From Rhodanobacter_A agri (GTDB lineage Bacteria; Pseudomonadota; Gammaproteobacteria; Xanthomonadales; Rhodanobacteraceae): a stretch of 64,000 nucleotides of DNA. Location of the stretch: NCBI RefSeq assembly GCF_044904705.1, contig NZ_JADIKL010000004.1, positions 124,001-188,000 of the forward strand, written 5' to 3'. The position numbers were made by a program, and so were the translations under genes. Under the pieces are notes generated by a model. The model had not been told where the DNA came from, ran no database searches, and saw only the letters and a list, made by a program, of their open reading frames with translations. Shown here piece by piece: positions 50,220 through 60,619 of the stretch. The number at the start of each line of letters is the position of its first letter. Within the stretch, counting starts at the first letter, position 1.

Positions 50220-52103
50220 ATGAGCGATTTCCCACGCTGGAAGTACGCACTGGTCGTGTTGGCCATGCTGTTCGGCATCGTCTACGCGCTGCCCAACGCT
50301 TTCCCGCCGCTGCCGGCGGTGCAGGTCACCGCCAACAAGAGCTCGGCGCCGATCGACGACGCGTTGCGGCAAAAGGTGAGCGACGCCCTGACCAAGGATC
50401 ACGTCGTCGCTGGCGAAGTGCTGGTGCAAGGCGACCAGCTGCTTGCCACCTTTGCCAACGCCGACGTGCAGAAGAACGGCGCCGACACCATCAAGACCCT
50501 GCTTGGCGACGGTTACACCGTAGCGTTCAAGCTGCAGTCGTCGGTGCCGCGCTGGCTCACCACGATCGGCGCGAACTCCATGCCTTTGGGCCTGGACCTG
50601 CAGGGCGGCGTGCACTTCCTGATGCAGGTGGACCAGAGCGGCGTACTCGACAAGCTGGAGAACAGCTATGCCGACGACATCCGCAACCAGCTGCGCGACA
50701 AGAACATCCGCTACGAGTCGGTGACGCGCAGCACGGTGGCGGGGCAGGGCATCGTGGTGGTGGTGCGTTCGTTGGACGATCGCAGCAAGGCTGCCGACCT
50801 GATCGCCGGCAATTCGCCCGACCTGGCGGTGACTGACGGCCCCAGCACCGGCGACCGCTACGTGCTGTACGCCGCGATCAAGCCGACCAAGCTGCGCGAC
50901 CTCTCGCTGGGCACGATCAAGCAGAACCTCGCCACGCTGCGCAACCGCATCAACAACCTCGGCGTATCCGAGCCGCTGATCCAGCAGCAGGGCGAGGACC
51001 ACATCGTGGTCGAGCTGGCCGGCGTGCAGGATCCCACCGAGGCGAAGAAACTGATCGGCGCCACCGCCACGCTGGAATACCGCCCGGGCATCGGCTTTGC
51101 GGGCGATCCGCGTGCCCAGGATGCCGCGCGTACTGGCAGCATCCCGCCGGACGCCAACCTCTACTACGAAGCCAGCACCCATGCACCCGTGCTGGTGGGC
51201 AAGCGCCCGATCGTCACCGGCGATGAGCTGATCAATGCCAACTCCGGCGTCGACCCGAACAACGGCTCGCCTTCGGTGAACGTGACGCTGAATGCTTCCG
51301 GCGCGAAGAAGATGCAGGAGTTCACCAACGCCAACGTCGGCAAGCCGATGGCGGTGCTGCTGATCAATACCGAGTACGAGACCAGCACGGTCGACGGCAA
51401 GGAAGTGCGCACGCCGAAGACCTACTACTCGGTGATCAACGACGCCCGCATCGAGAGTCCGTTCGGCAAGGATTTCTCCACCAACGGCCTTGGCAGTCCC
51501 AAGGAAGCCTCCGACCTGGCGCTGCTGCTGAAGAGCGGCTCGCTGGCCGCGCCGATGGACATCGTCGAAGAGTACGTGATCGGTCCCAGCCTCGGCCAGG
51601 AGAACATCACGAAGGGTTTCGACTCGGTGATGCTCGGCCTGTTGCTGGTGCTAGTGTGCGCGGCCGTCTACTACAAGCTGTTCGGCCTGGTGGCCGACAT
51701 CGCGCTGTTCTTCAACCTGCTGATCCTGGTCGCGGTGATGTCGCTGATCCACGTCACGCTTACCATGCCAGGCATCGCGGGTATCGTGCTGACCCTGGGC
51801 ATGGCGATCGACGCCAACGTGCTGATCTGCGAACGCGTGCGCGAGGAAATGCGCAACGGCTCCACGCCGCATGCGGCGATCCACGCCGGCTACGACAAGG
51901 CCTGGGCCACGATTCTTGATGCCAACGTCACCCACCTGATCGCGGCGCTGGCGCTGATGACGATGGGTACCGGCGCGATCCGCGGCTTCGGCGTCACGCT
52001 GGGCATCGGCATCCTGACCTCGATGTTCACCTCGGTGGTGATGACGCACGCGTTCACCGCGTTGATTCACGGCCGTCGCAAGCTCAAGACCTTGTCGGTC
52101 TAA
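50220..52103 (+). CDS. secD: Protein translocase subunit SecD
   Basis: 627 aa. An N-terminal membrane helix (YALVVLAMLFGIVYALPNAF), a large periplasmic P1 region with LGLDLQGGVHFLMQVD, then five C-terminal helices starting near SVMLGLLLVLVCAAVYY and including GIVLTLGMAIDANVLICERVREE (the D4/proton-relay Asp) and ATILDANVTHLIAALALMTMGTGAIRGFG. With SecF it uses the proton gradient to pull proteins out of SecYEG. Length fits the family (615 in E. coli). Confidence 0.97.
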   Translation: MSDFPRWKYALVVLAMLFGIVYALPNAFPPLPAVQVTANKSSAPIDDALRQKVSDALTKDHVVAGEVLVQGDQLLATFANADVQKNGADTIKTLLGDGYTVAFKLQSSVPRWLTTIGANSMPLGLDLQGGVHFLMQVDQSGVLDKLENSYADDIRNQLRDKNIRYESVTRSTVAGQGIVVVVRSLDDRSKAADLIAGNSPDLAVTDGPSTGDRYVLYAAIKPTKLRDLSLGTIKQNLATLRNRINNLGVSEPLIQQQGEDHIVVELAGVQDPTEAKKLIGATATLEYRPGIGFAGDPRAQDAARTGSIPPDANLYYEASTHAPVLVGKRPIVTGDELINANSGVDPNNGSPSVNVTLNASGAKKMQEFTNANVGKPMAVLLINTEYETSTVDGKEVRTPKTYYSVINDARIESPFGKDFSTNGLGSPKEASDLALLLKSGSLAAPMDIVEEYVIGPSLGQENITKGFDSVMLGLLLVLVCAAVYYKLFGLVADIALFFNLLILVAVMSLIHVTLTMPGIAGIVLTLGMAIDANVLICERVREEMRNGSTPHAAIHAGYDKAWATILDANVTHLIAALALMTMGTGAIRGFGVTLGIGILTSMFTSVVMTHAFTALIHGRRKLKTLSV

Positions 52104-52119
52104 GGGCGGGATTCAATCC

Positions 52120-53076
52120 ATGGAAATCTTCAATCACAACAGCAATATCCACTTCCTGCGCATCCGCGTCTTCAGCATCGCGGTAGCGGTCGTGCTGATG
52201 ATCGCTTCGGTCGCGTTGATCGCCACCAAGGGGCTGAACTACGGCCTGGACTTCACCGGCGGCGTTTCCCTGATCGTGGACTACACCCAGCCAGTGCAGA
52301 CCGGCGACGTGCGCGACGCGCTGGAGAAGGGCGGCCTCGACAACGTGGTGGTGCAGAGCGTGGGCGGTTCCCGCGAAGTGTCGATCCGCATGCAGCCCAC
52401 CAAGGACATGCTGGACACCAAAGGCCAGGTGAACCTGGACAAGGTGGCCAGCACGGTGATGCAGTCGCTGAAGGTCGCGCGCAATGATGCCTCGCTGAAG
52501 AGCCGCTCCTCGGTCAGCGCCGAAGTGGGCGCGGAGCTGAAGAGCGATGGCATGGTGGCCGCGGTGTTCGTGATCCTCGGCATCATGGCCTACCTGTGGA
52601 TCCGTTTCGAGCGCCGCTTCGCGATCGCCGCGGTGCTCACCGAGATCCACGATACCCTGGTGACCCTCGGCATCCTGGCGCTGGTGCAGCGCGAGTTCGA
52701 CATGACCGTGCTGGCCTCGGTGCTGGCGGTGATCGGCTATTCGATCAACGACAAGGTGGTGGTGTTCGATCGTATCCGCGAGCTGTTCCGCCTGGCGCGC
52801 AAGGCCGAGCCGGAGGAGATCCTCAACCGTTCGATCAACAGCACGCTGTCGCGAACCATCATCACCTCGCTGTTCACCGGCATCACCATGGCCGCGCTGT
52901 TCTTCTTCGGCGGCCCGGCGGTGCACGGCTTCGCGATCACCATGTTGATCGGCATCCTGGTGGGCACGCTCTCCTCGATCTTCGTGGCCAGCCCGATCCT
53001 GCTGTGGCTGGGCGTGTCGAAGAAGGACTTGATGCCGGTGACCCGGGAAAACCCGGAACTCGCCCGTCGCCCCTAA
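52120..53076 (+). CDS. secF: Protein translocase subunit SecF
   Basis: 318 aa. Helix 1 (FSIAVAVVLMIASVALIATKG) is followed by GLDFTGGVSLIVDYTQPV, a periplasmic domain, then five helices including VLAVIGYSINDKVVVFDRIRE and NRSINSTLSRTIITSLFTGITMAALFFFGGPAVHGF. It pairs with SecD, 16 nt upstream. A REP-like hairpin and a strong terminator close the operon. Confidence 0.97.
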   Translation: MEIFNHNSNIHFLRIRVFSIAVAVVLMIASVALIATKGLNYGLDFTGGVSLIVDYTQPVQTGDVRDALEKGGLDNVVVQSVGGSREVSIRMQPTKDMLDTKGQVNLDKVASTVMQSLKVARNDASLKSRSSVSAEVGAELKSDGMVAAVFVILGIMAYLWIRFERRFAIAAVLTEIHDTLVTLGILALVQREFDMTVLASVLAVIGYSINDKVVVFDRIRELFRLARKAEPEEILNRSINSTLSRTIITSLFTGITMAALFFFGGPAVHGFAITMLIGILVGTLSSIFVASPILLWLGVSKKDLMPVTRENPELARRP

Positions 53077-53113
53077 GACCGATGTCGCCCGCACCGCGGG
53101 CGACTCTGGTTAC

Positions 53114-53135
53114 TCTCCCCCGCTTGCGGGGGAGA
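53114..53135. repeat. REP-like hairpin after secF
   Basis: TCTCCCCCGC (53114-53123) pairs with GCGGGGGAGA (53126-53135) around TT. Same family as 48415-48440 and 6767-6896. Confidence 0.65.
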
Positions 53136-53189
53136 TGCCTGAAGGGCAGAGAGGGCGCTTCGACAGCTTCATCGCAAACGCACAGACAG

Positions 53190-53222
53190 AGACGGCCCGG
53201 TTATCCGGGCCGTCTGTTTTTT
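53190..53222 (+). terminator. Rho-independent terminator of yajC-secD-secF
   Basis: AGACGGCCCGG (53190-53200) pairs perfectly with CCGGGCCGTCT (53205-53215) around TTAT and is followed by GTTTTTT. Confidence 0.9.
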
Positions 53223-53340
53223 GCGTGCCGCGACGACTTGATCGCGAGACTTTGCGATCGTCATCCCATGATGGAAAACGCGTCGTTGTTCACGTAGCTG
53301 GACGTACCATTCGCGCGGTCCCCTTTTCTCCACATCGACC

Positions 53341-54453
53341 ATGCAAACTCTCTCCGTGCTCTGGACTGCTGCGGTGAACTGGCTGACGTTCCATGCGGTC
53401 GTGCCAGTGCTGGTCGCCTTGCACCTCACGCATTTCGTCGTCGATCCGCCGCGCGAGATCGCGCAGTACTTCCTGCTCACCGCGGCGGAGGTGGCGATCA
53501 TCGCGTGTGTGTTCCGGCCGATGGAGAGTCTGTGGCCGGCGGAGCATTGGCCGGATCGCCGCACCACCGCGATCGACCGTACGTATACCCTGCTCAAGCT
53601 GTTAGGCGTGCTGCCACTGTTCACCTACCTGGTGCTGTCGCCCTTGACCCAGTGGCTTGGCGGTGCGGGCGCTGGCGACGATGCGGCCGGGCTGCTGAGC
53701 GTGCAGGGCATGCTGCCGTGGCTGGGGCATCATCCGGTGCTGCTGTTCCTGGTCTATTACGCCATCTACGACCTGGTGTACTACGGCATCCATCGCATGC
53801 AGCACACGATCCCGTGGTGGTGGGCGCTGCACAGCCTGCATCACAGCCAGCGCCAATTGAACTGCTGGACGAACGACCGCGACCACTACCTCGACGACTT
53901 GCTGGAGGCGCTGATCGTGGCGTTGGTCGCACTGCTGATCGGCGTGTCGCCCACCGACTACGCGCTGCTGGTGTTGAGCGGCAACCTGTTGCAGAACCTC
54001 GATCACGCCAACGTGCGCCTGCGCTTCGGTCCAGTGCTGGAGAAGCTGCTGGTCGATCCGCGTTATCACCGCCTGCATCACATGCGAGTGGACCCGGAGC
54101 GGCCGAACCTGCACTACTGCAATTTCGCCTTCATCTTCCCGGTCTGGGACATCCTGTTTGGCACCGCGCTGTTCGGCGAGCCGGTGCGGCCCACCGGCGT
54201 GGGCGATCCGATGGTGGACGCCGACAATCACTACGGCCTGGTGGGCCAGCAGCTCTACGTGTTGCGCCGCTTCTGGGGCGCATTCCGTCGTCGCGCCGGT
54301 TGGCGGCCAGGCGATGTGGCGTTCGACGAGAGCTATGCGCCGGTGTCGGTGCGCGATTTCGATCTGCACCAGCTGGAATCCAGCCAGATCCCGCTGACGC
54401 ATGCCGAAACGCGGCGGGCCGTGGTTCAGCCGGAGAGTTCGGCGTCCAGTTGA
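53341..54453 (+). CDS. Fatty acid hydroxylase / sterol desaturase family membrane protein
   Basis: 370 aa with several membrane helices and the histidine clusters that hold a di-iron centre: GIHRMQH, LHSLHHSQ, DHANV and RYHRLHHMR. Segments such as YYAIYDLVYYG and NFAFIFPVWDILFGT are typical of the family. Members hydroxylate or desaturate lipids; related bacterial proteins act on hopanoids, ornithine lipids or carotenoids, but the substrate here is unknown. The ATG follows a weak ribosome binding site. Its 3' end overlaps the convergent murU by 28 bp. Confidence 0.88.
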   Translation: MQTLSVLWTAAVNWLTFHAVVPVLVALHLTHFVVDPPREIAQYFLLTAAEVAIIACVFRPMESLWPAEHWPDRRTTAIDRTYTLLKLLGVLPLFTYLVLSPLTQWLGGAGAGDDAAGLLSVQGMLPWLGHHPVLLFLVYYAIYDLVYYGIHRMQHTIPWWWALHSLHHSQRQLNCWTNDRDHYLDDLLEALIVALVALLIGVSPTDYALLVLSGNLLQNLDHANVRLRFGPVLEKLLVDPRYHRLHHMRVDPERPNLHYCNFAFIFPVWDILFGTALFGEPVRPTGVGDPMVDADNHYGLVGQQLYVLRRFWGAFRRRAGWRPGDVAFDESYAPVSVRDFDLHQLESSQIPLTHAETRRAVVQPESSASS

Positions 54454-55130
54454 GCGAGGCGCGCCGGCGTGCCCACGTCGGTCCAGCGGCCGCGATGCGC
54501 CGAACCCGTCAGCGTGCCATGCGCCATCGCCGCTTCCAGCAGCGGCCGCAGCTTGAAGCGTGGCGGATGCTCCACTACTCCCGGTACGTCGCCCACCGCG
54601 GTGCGCCAGTCGTCCAGCAGCTCGCGGCGGAACACGCCGATGCCGCTGTAGGTGAGCCGAGGTTCGCCGTCGGCATGCAGCCGGCCTTGAGCATCCAGCA
54701 GGAAATCGCCCACGGGATGATGCGCGGGGTTGCCCACCATCAGCAGGTGCGCACGTCCCTCCGGCTCGGCAGGCAAGGTGGCGAGATCGGCGTCGCACCA
54801 TACATCGCCGCTGATCGTCAGCACCGGCTCCGGCCCCAGCAGCGGCAGTGCGTTGAGCAGGCCGCCGCCGGTTTCCAGCGGTGTCGGGCCTTCGTACACG
54901 TAGCGGATGCGCAGGCCCCAGCGCGAGCCGTCGCCCAGCGCCTCGGGAAACTGCCCGGCGAGATGCGAGGTGTTGATCGCCACGTAGTTCACGCCGATCG
55001 CGGCCAGCTTTTCCAGATGCCACACGATCAGCGGCTTGCCGCCCACCTGCAGCAGCGGCTTGGGCGTATGTTCGGTGAGCGGCCGCATGCGCTCGCCCAA
55101 TCCCGCGGCGAAGATCAGCGCATGTCTCAT
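54426..55130 (-). CDS. murU: N-acetylmuramate 1-phosphate uridylyltransferase
   Basis: 234-aa nucleotidyltransferase: MRHALIFAAGLGERMRPLTEHTPKPLLQVGGKP is the NTP-binding start, with LISGD-type ISGDVWCD and the late RWTDVGTPARL. With AmgK it rebuilds UDP-MurNAc from recycled muramate, bypassing fosfomycin-sensitive MurA, as shown in Pseudomonas. The start at 55130 overlaps the amgK stop by 4 nt (ATGA). A general sugar-phosphate nucleotidyltransferase is the alternative, but the amgK neighbour argues for MurU. Confidence 0.93.
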   Translation of the reverse strand: MRHALIFAAGLGERMRPLTEHTPKPLLQVGGKPLIVWHLEKLAAIGVNYVAINTSHLAGQFPEALGDGSRWGLRIRYVYEGPTPLETGGGLLNALPLLGPEPVLTISGDVWCDADLATLPAEPEGRAHLLMVGNPAHHPVGDFLLDAQGRLHADGEPRLTYSGIGVFRRELLDDWRTAVGDVPGVVEHPPRFKLRPLLEAAMAHGTLTGSAHRGRWTDVGTPARLAQLDAELSG

Positions 55131-56140
55131 GCGCCCACCTTGGTCAGGTCGCGGCCTTGCGCGTGGCGCTCCAGCAATGCGGCGAAGTCGGCCAGCTCGG
55201 GATAGCTGCGCGCCACCTCGATCACATAGCGGTACACCTGCGGAACGTCGGCGAGGTAGCCGGGTTTGCCGTCGCGGTACCACAGCCGGTAGAACTGACC
55301 CAGCACGCGCACGTGGCGATGCAGGCCAGTGAGGTCGAACCAGCGCAGGAAGTGCGCGGCGTCGATGTCATCGCCGATCACTCCGGCATGCCGCAGGCGT
55401 TGGCGGTAGGACTCCACCCAGCCTTCGACACGCGCGCGCGGCCATGCGACGTAGGCGTCGCGCAGCAGCGAGGCGAGATCGTAGGTGACCGGGCCGTGCA
55501 GCGCGCCCTGGAAATCGATGATCCCCGGGTTGTTCTCATCCACCACCAGCAGGTTGCGGCTGTGGTAGTCGCGATGCACGAAGCAGCGCGGCTGCGCCAG
55601 CGCGTTGCGGATGATCACGTCGAACGCCGCCTCCAGCACATCCCATTCCTCGCAGCTGGGCGTGTGGCCGAGGTGGCGTTCGAGGAACCACTTGGGCATC
55701 ACTTCAAGGCCGTTCACCAGCACGATGTGGTCGAACGGTGGCAGGTCCTCGCAGGCCACCCGCGTCTGCATCGCGAGCAGCGCGTCCATGGCATCGCCGT
55801 AGAGCTTGTCGGCGTTCTCCGCATTGAGCTCGGTCAGATACAGCCGCGAGCCGAGGTCTTCGATCAGCAAGAAGCCTTGCTGCAGATCCTGCTCCGCCAC
55901 TTTCGGTACGTGCAGGCCGGCCTTGGCAAGCCGCTCGCCGATCGCCAGCCAGGGGCGCGGGTCTTCGCGCTCCGGCGGCGAATCCATCACGATCCAGCTT
56001 TGTCCCGCATGCATGGTGCGCCAGTAGCTGCGGAAGCTGGCGTCGGAGGAGGCGGACTCCAGCGTTAACGCGGGATCGCCGAGCGTGCGGCGGGTCCAGG
56101 CGAGGCGGGCGGTGGCGCGGTCGTGGGCAGAGGAGGGCAT
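55127..56140 (-). CDS. amgK: N-acetylmuramate/N-acetylglucosamine anomeric kinase
   Basis: 337-aa aminoglycoside-phosphotransferase-fold kinase. It has FLLIEDLGSRLYL in the hinge region, catalytic HRDYHSRNLLVV and the metal-binding DFQGALHGPVTYDLASLLRDAY. It phosphorylates MurNAc and GlcNAc at C1 for cell-wall recycling. Encoded directly before murU in the same transcript. ATG 56140 opens with MPSSAHDRATARLAWTRRTLG. Homoserine or choline kinase is excluded by the murU linkage rather than by a residue. Confidence 0.93.
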   Translation of the reverse strand: MPSSAHDRATARLAWTRRTLGDPALTLESASSDASFRSYWRTMHAGQSWIVMDSPPEREDPRPWLAIGERLAKAGLHVPKVAEQDLQQGFLLIEDLGSRLYLTELNAENADKLYGDAMDALLAMQTRVACEDLPPFDHIVLVNGLEVMPKWFLERHLGHTPSCEEWDVLEAAFDVIIRNALAQPRCFVHRDYHSRNLLVVDENNPGIIDFQGALHGPVTYDLASLLRDAYVAWPRARVEGWVESYRQRLRHAGVIGDDIDAAHFLRWFDLTGLHRHVRVLGQFYRLWYRDGKPGYLADVPQVYRYVIEVARSYPELADFAALLERHAQGRDLTKVGA

Positions 56141-56318
56141 GGCGCGATGCGGGCGGGGAATGCCCTGCAGCTTAGCCGCGCGATGGTGGCTGCGCGAGCC
56201 ATCGGTCGCGCGGCGTGGGCGAAGGCGGTTACCGCGAGCAGGGGTGTTTGCAGGCAGGACCGACCGGTGGCGCGATCATCCCCCGGATCAGCGTGTGCTG
56301 CATGGCCGGGTGCGTCGC

Positions 56319-56777
56319 CTACGCAAGCGCCTTGGCCATAAACATGTTGAAGCCTGTCGCGGCGTATTCGCCAAAAGAATCACACTGCACGAAGCCATTG
56401 CGCCGATAGAGCATGTGCGCGGGTTCGAAGGCTGCGCCCGTGCCCGTCTCCAGAAGCAGGCGTGCGTACCCACGCTGGCGAGCGGCGCGGATGATTTCAT
56501 CAAGCACTGCTTGTCCAACGCCGCGGCGAAGAAATTCGGCGCGCGTGCGCATGGATTTGACCTCGCCAGTACGGAAGTCCAATGCCTTCAGTGCCCCGCA
56601 GCCGCACGGAACACCGTCCGTCCGCGCCACCCAGAAGGTGACCTGTGGCGAGCGGAGGCTCTCGATGGCGAGGGCATGCACGCAGCCGGGCGGGGAGTTG
56701 CTGTGCATGCCGGAGAGGTGTTCGGCAATAAGCAGCCGGACCTCGGCTGAAGAGAGGTCGTCCTGCTGGATGTCCAT
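56319..56777 (-). CDS. GNAT-family N-acetyltransferase
   Basis: 152 aa from ATG 56777 (GGCGAG upstream); longer frames are shadows of amtB. FWVARTDGVPCGCGALKALD and GEVKSMRTRAEFLRRGVGQAVLDEII contain the acetyl-CoA-binding R/Q-x-x-G-x-G/A-type loop (RRGVGQ), followed by ARLLLETGTGAAFEPAHMLYRRNGF. Acetylates an amino group using acetyl-CoA; target unknown. It follows amtB on the same strand by 27 nt and may be cotranscribed. Confidence 0.85.
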   Translation of the reverse strand: MDIQQDDLSSAEVRLLIAEHLSGMHSNSPPGCVHALAIESLRSPQVTFWVARTDGVPCGCGALKALDFRTGEVKSMRTRAEFLRRGVGQAVLDEIIRAARQRGYARLLLETGTGAAFEPAHMLYRRNGFVQCDSFGEYAATGFNMFMAKALA

Positions 56778-56803
56778 GCTCGCCACGTGGCCCCCTTTGC
56801 GGC

Positions 56804-58129
56804 CTAGCTCAAGTTGTACGCCCGCTCCTCGTGCTCCGCGAGATCCAGGCCGATCTGCTCCTGCTCGGCATCCACGCGCAGGCCGACGGTGCGGTCGAGC
56901 AGCTTGAGGATCGCCCAGCTCAAGGCGGCGCTCCACACTAGGGTGAAGCCCACGCCCTTGGCCTGTATCCACAGTTGCAACAGCGGCGAGGCCACCGTGC
57001 CAAAGCCGCCGAGCTTCGCCGCGGCGAACGGGCCGGTGAGCAGCGCGCCGACGATGCCGGCGACGGCGTGCACGCCAAATACGTCGAGGGTGTCGTCGTA
57101 GCCCAGCCGGTACTTGAGCCGCGTGGCGGTGAAGACGCACACGCTGCCGGCGGCCAGGCCGATCAGCAGCGCGCCGCCGGGGCCACAGGTGCCGGCGGCG
57201 GGCGTCACCGCGACCAGCCCGGCCACCGCACCCGAGGCGATGCCGAGCACGCTGGCGCGTTTGTGCATGGCCCACTCCACCGCGGTCCAGCCGATCGCGG
57301 CGGCCGCGGCGGCGATCTGGGTCACCAGCATCGCCATGCCCGCGCTGCCGTTGGCGGCCACCGCCGACCCGGCGTTGAAGCCGAACCAGCCCAGCCACAG
57401 CAGGCTGGCGCCGATCACGGTGTAGCCAAGGTTGTGCGGCGGCATGTGGGTGTGCGGCCAGCCGCGGCGCTTGCCGATCACCAGGCAGGCCACCAGGCCC
57501 GCGATGCCGGCGTTGATGTGCACCACGGTGCCGCCGGCGAAGTCGAGCACGCCCATGTCACCCAGCAGCGAGCCGGGGCCACTCCACACCATATGCGCCA
57601 TCGGCAGGTAGACCAGGCTGAGCCACAGGCCGGAGAACCACAGCATCGCGCTGAACTTCATGCGCTCGGCCCAGGCGCCGACGATCAGCGCCGGCGTGAT
57701 CACCGCGAAGGTGAGCTGGAACATCACGTACACGCTTTCCGGCACGGTCTGGTAACGCGAGTCGGGCGTGAGTCCGGCCAGCATCGCGCGGTCCAGCCCG
57801 CCGATGAAGGAATGCCAGCCGGTGACGCCGGCGTGCATTCCCTCGGTGCTGAAGGCCAGCGAGTAGCCGTAGACGATCCACAGCACGGTGACCAGGGCTG
57901 TGACCGCGAAGCACTGCATCATCACCGAGAGCAGATTCTTGGCGCGCACCATGCCGCCGTAGAACAAGGCGACGCCGGGTATCGTCATCATCAGCACCAG
58001 CATGGACGCGGTAAGCATCCAGGCGGTGTCGCCGCTGTCGAGTTTCGGTACGGGCGCGGCTTGCGCGAAGGCGGAGAGTGGCAGGAAGGCGAGCGCGGCG
58101 GCGCCGGCCAGCAGTCGGCTAGAGCGCAT
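56804..58129 (-). CDS. amtB: Ammonium transporter
   Basis: 441 aa. A signal-like N-terminus (LLAGAAALAFLPLSAFAQ) is followed by 11 membrane helices. MLVLMMTIPGVALFYGGMVRAKN is the family start, FAGGTVVHINAGIAGLV and FGVHAVAG carry the paired pore histidines, and GWFGFNAGSA and LKYRLGYDDTLDVFG are Amt motifs. It passes ammonium and is blocked by unmodified GlnK. Its start overlaps the glnK 3' end by 11 nt, so the two are translationally coupled and share the sigma-54-type promoter. Confidence 0.96.
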   Translation of the reverse strand: MRSSRLLAGAAALAFLPLSAFAQAAPVPKLDSGDTAWMLTASMLVLMMTIPGVALFYGGMVRAKNLLSVMMQCFAVTALVTVLWIVYGYSLAFSTEGMHAGVTGWHSFIGGLDRAMLAGLTPDSRYQTVPESVYVMFQLTFAVITPALIVGAWAERMKFSAMLWFSGLWLSLVYLPMAHMVWSGPGSLLGDMGVLDFAGGTVVHINAGIAGLVACLVIGKRRGWPHTHMPPHNLGYTVIGASLLWLGWFGFNAGSAVAANGSAGMAMLVTQIAAAAAAIGWTAVEWAMHKRASVLGIASGAVAGLVAVTPAAGTCGPGGALLIGLAAGSVCVFTATRLKYRLGYDDTLDVFGVHAVAGIVGALLTGPFAAAKLGGFGTVASPLLQLWIQAKGVGFTLVWSAALSWAILKLLDRTVGLRVDAEQEQIGLDLAEHEERAYNLS

Positions 58130-58457
58130 CGGCGTCGACCTCCTGTGTACGGATGCGGATCACCTGTTCCAGCGCGCTGACGAAGATCTTGCCGTCGCCC
58201 ACCTTGCCGGTGCGTGCGGTGCCGGCGATCGCTTCGATCGCGCGCTCCAGCTGCTCGTCGCTCACCGCAAGCTCGATCTTGAGCTTGGGCAGGAAATCGA
58301 CCACGTACTCGGCGCCCCGGTACAGCTCGGTGTGGCCGTGCTGGCGGCCGAAGCCCTTGACCTCGGTGACCGTCATGCCCTGCACGCCGGCCTCGGCCAG
58401 CGCCTCGCGCACTTCGTCCAGCTTGAACGGCTTGATGATGGCGGTGATCCACTGCAT
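58119..58457 (-). CDS. glnK: P-II nitrogen regulatory protein
   Basis: 112 aa from ATG 58457 with a GGGGGG stretch upstream. MQWITAIIKPFKLDEVREAL is the family start; the T-loop GHTELYRGAEYVVDFLPK holds Tyr51, the uridylylation site; VGDGKIFVSALEQVIRIRT contains the second ATP/2-oxoglutarate segment. It senses 2-oxoglutarate and ATP/ADP and gates AmtB, encoded immediately after. The genomic link to amtB and the sigma-54-type promoter make glnK rather than glnB the better name. Confidence 0.95.
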   Translation of the reverse strand: MQWITAIIKPFKLDEVREALAEAGVQGMTVTEVKGFGRQHGHTELYRGAEYVVDFLPKLKIELAVSDEQLERAIEAIAGTARTGKVGDGKIFVSALEQVIRIRTQEVDADAL

Positions 58458-58494
58458 GCGTCTGCCCCCCGCGGTTGGTCCCGTGTTGCAGCAC

Positions 58495-58511
58495 AGCAGA
58501 ATGCGTGCCAG
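58495..58511 (-). promoter_or_regulatory. Sigma-54 (RpoN) promoter of glnK-amtB
   Basis: On the minus strand CTGGCACG-CATT-CTGCT: GG and GC are separated by exactly 10 nt, and only one base differs from the YTGGCACG-N4-TTGCW consensus. A start near 58485 leaves a leader of about 28 nt to the glnK ATG. Confidence 0.8.
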
Positions 58512-58582
58512 CGGCAGCAGGCCCGGCGCAGAGCCATCTGGACGGCCAAATCCCGGACAAGCCGGTTCGGACCCGGCGAAGC

Positions 58583-58611
58583 TGGTGCAGGCCTTGCCTG
58601 TTCTTGGTGCA
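58583..58611 (-). promoter_or_regulatory. Candidate NtrC half-sites upstream of glnK
   Basis: TGCACCA on the minus strand at 58611-58605 and again at 58589-58583, 22 nt (two turns) apart, about 100-125 nt upstream of the expected start, where NtrC enhancers usually lie. Only one half of the NtrC palindrome (TGCACCA...TGGTGCA) is clear in each. Confidence 0.5.
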
Positions 58612-58645
58612 AACCGGAGATTTGACCGGTCCGGGCGCAATCAGT

Positions 58646-58656
58646 ACCATTTTGGT
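58646..58656 (+). promoter_or_regulatory. Small dyad before the Rrf2 regulator gene
   Basis: ACCA-TTT-TGGT lies just before ATTAAT (58661-58666), a possible -10 for the suf operon. It could be a self-binding site of the Rrf2 regulator. Evidence is position and symmetry only. Confidence 0.3.
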
Positions 58657-58688
58657 CTGGATTAATGCCGCTCCCGCCCGATTTCCCC

Positions 58689-59146
58689 ATGCTTCGCGTC
58701 AGTCGACTCACGGATTACGCCACGGTGGTGATGACTTGCATCGCCGCCCATCCGGACGATGTGCTCAGCACCGCGCAGATCGCCGATGAGACGCATCTGG
58801 AACTGCCCACGGTGAGCAAGTTGCTGAAGTCGCTGGGCCACGCCGGACTGGTGGAATCCTTCCGTGGCGTCAACGGCGGCTACCGGCTGGCGCGGCCCGC
58901 GCAGGCGATCACGCTGGCCGAGATCGTCGAGGCGATGGAAGGGCCGATCGGCATGACCGAATGCGGCGTCACCGAAGGCCAGTGCGAACGCGAGGCGCAA
59001 TGCGGCGTGCGCGGCAGTTGGCAACGCATCAGCAGTGTGGTGGACCGGGCACTGCGCGCAGTGAGCCTGGCCGACATGCTGCGGCCGCCACCGCGCCGCA
59101 CCGAAGTGACGGTCGACATCAGTACCCTGAAAGGCAGAACCACGGC

Positions 59147-59150
<4 letters not shown>
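58689..59150 (+). CDS. Rrf2-family regulator of the suf operon
   Basis: 153 aa from ATG 58689 (alternative ATG 58665). LRVSRLTDYATVVMTCIAAHP and STAQIADETHLELPTVSKLLKSLGHAGLVESFRGVNGGYRLAR form the winged helix typical of IscR/SufR. Three cysteines in ECGVTEGQCEREAQC are placed to hold an Fe-S cluster, but spaced C-x6-C-x5-C rather than IscR's C-x5-C-x5-C. It likely represses suf when clusters are sufficient. Its stop overlaps sufB (ATGA). Confidence 0.9.
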
Positions 59151-60615
<1,465 letters not shown>

Positions 60616-60619
<4 letters not shown>

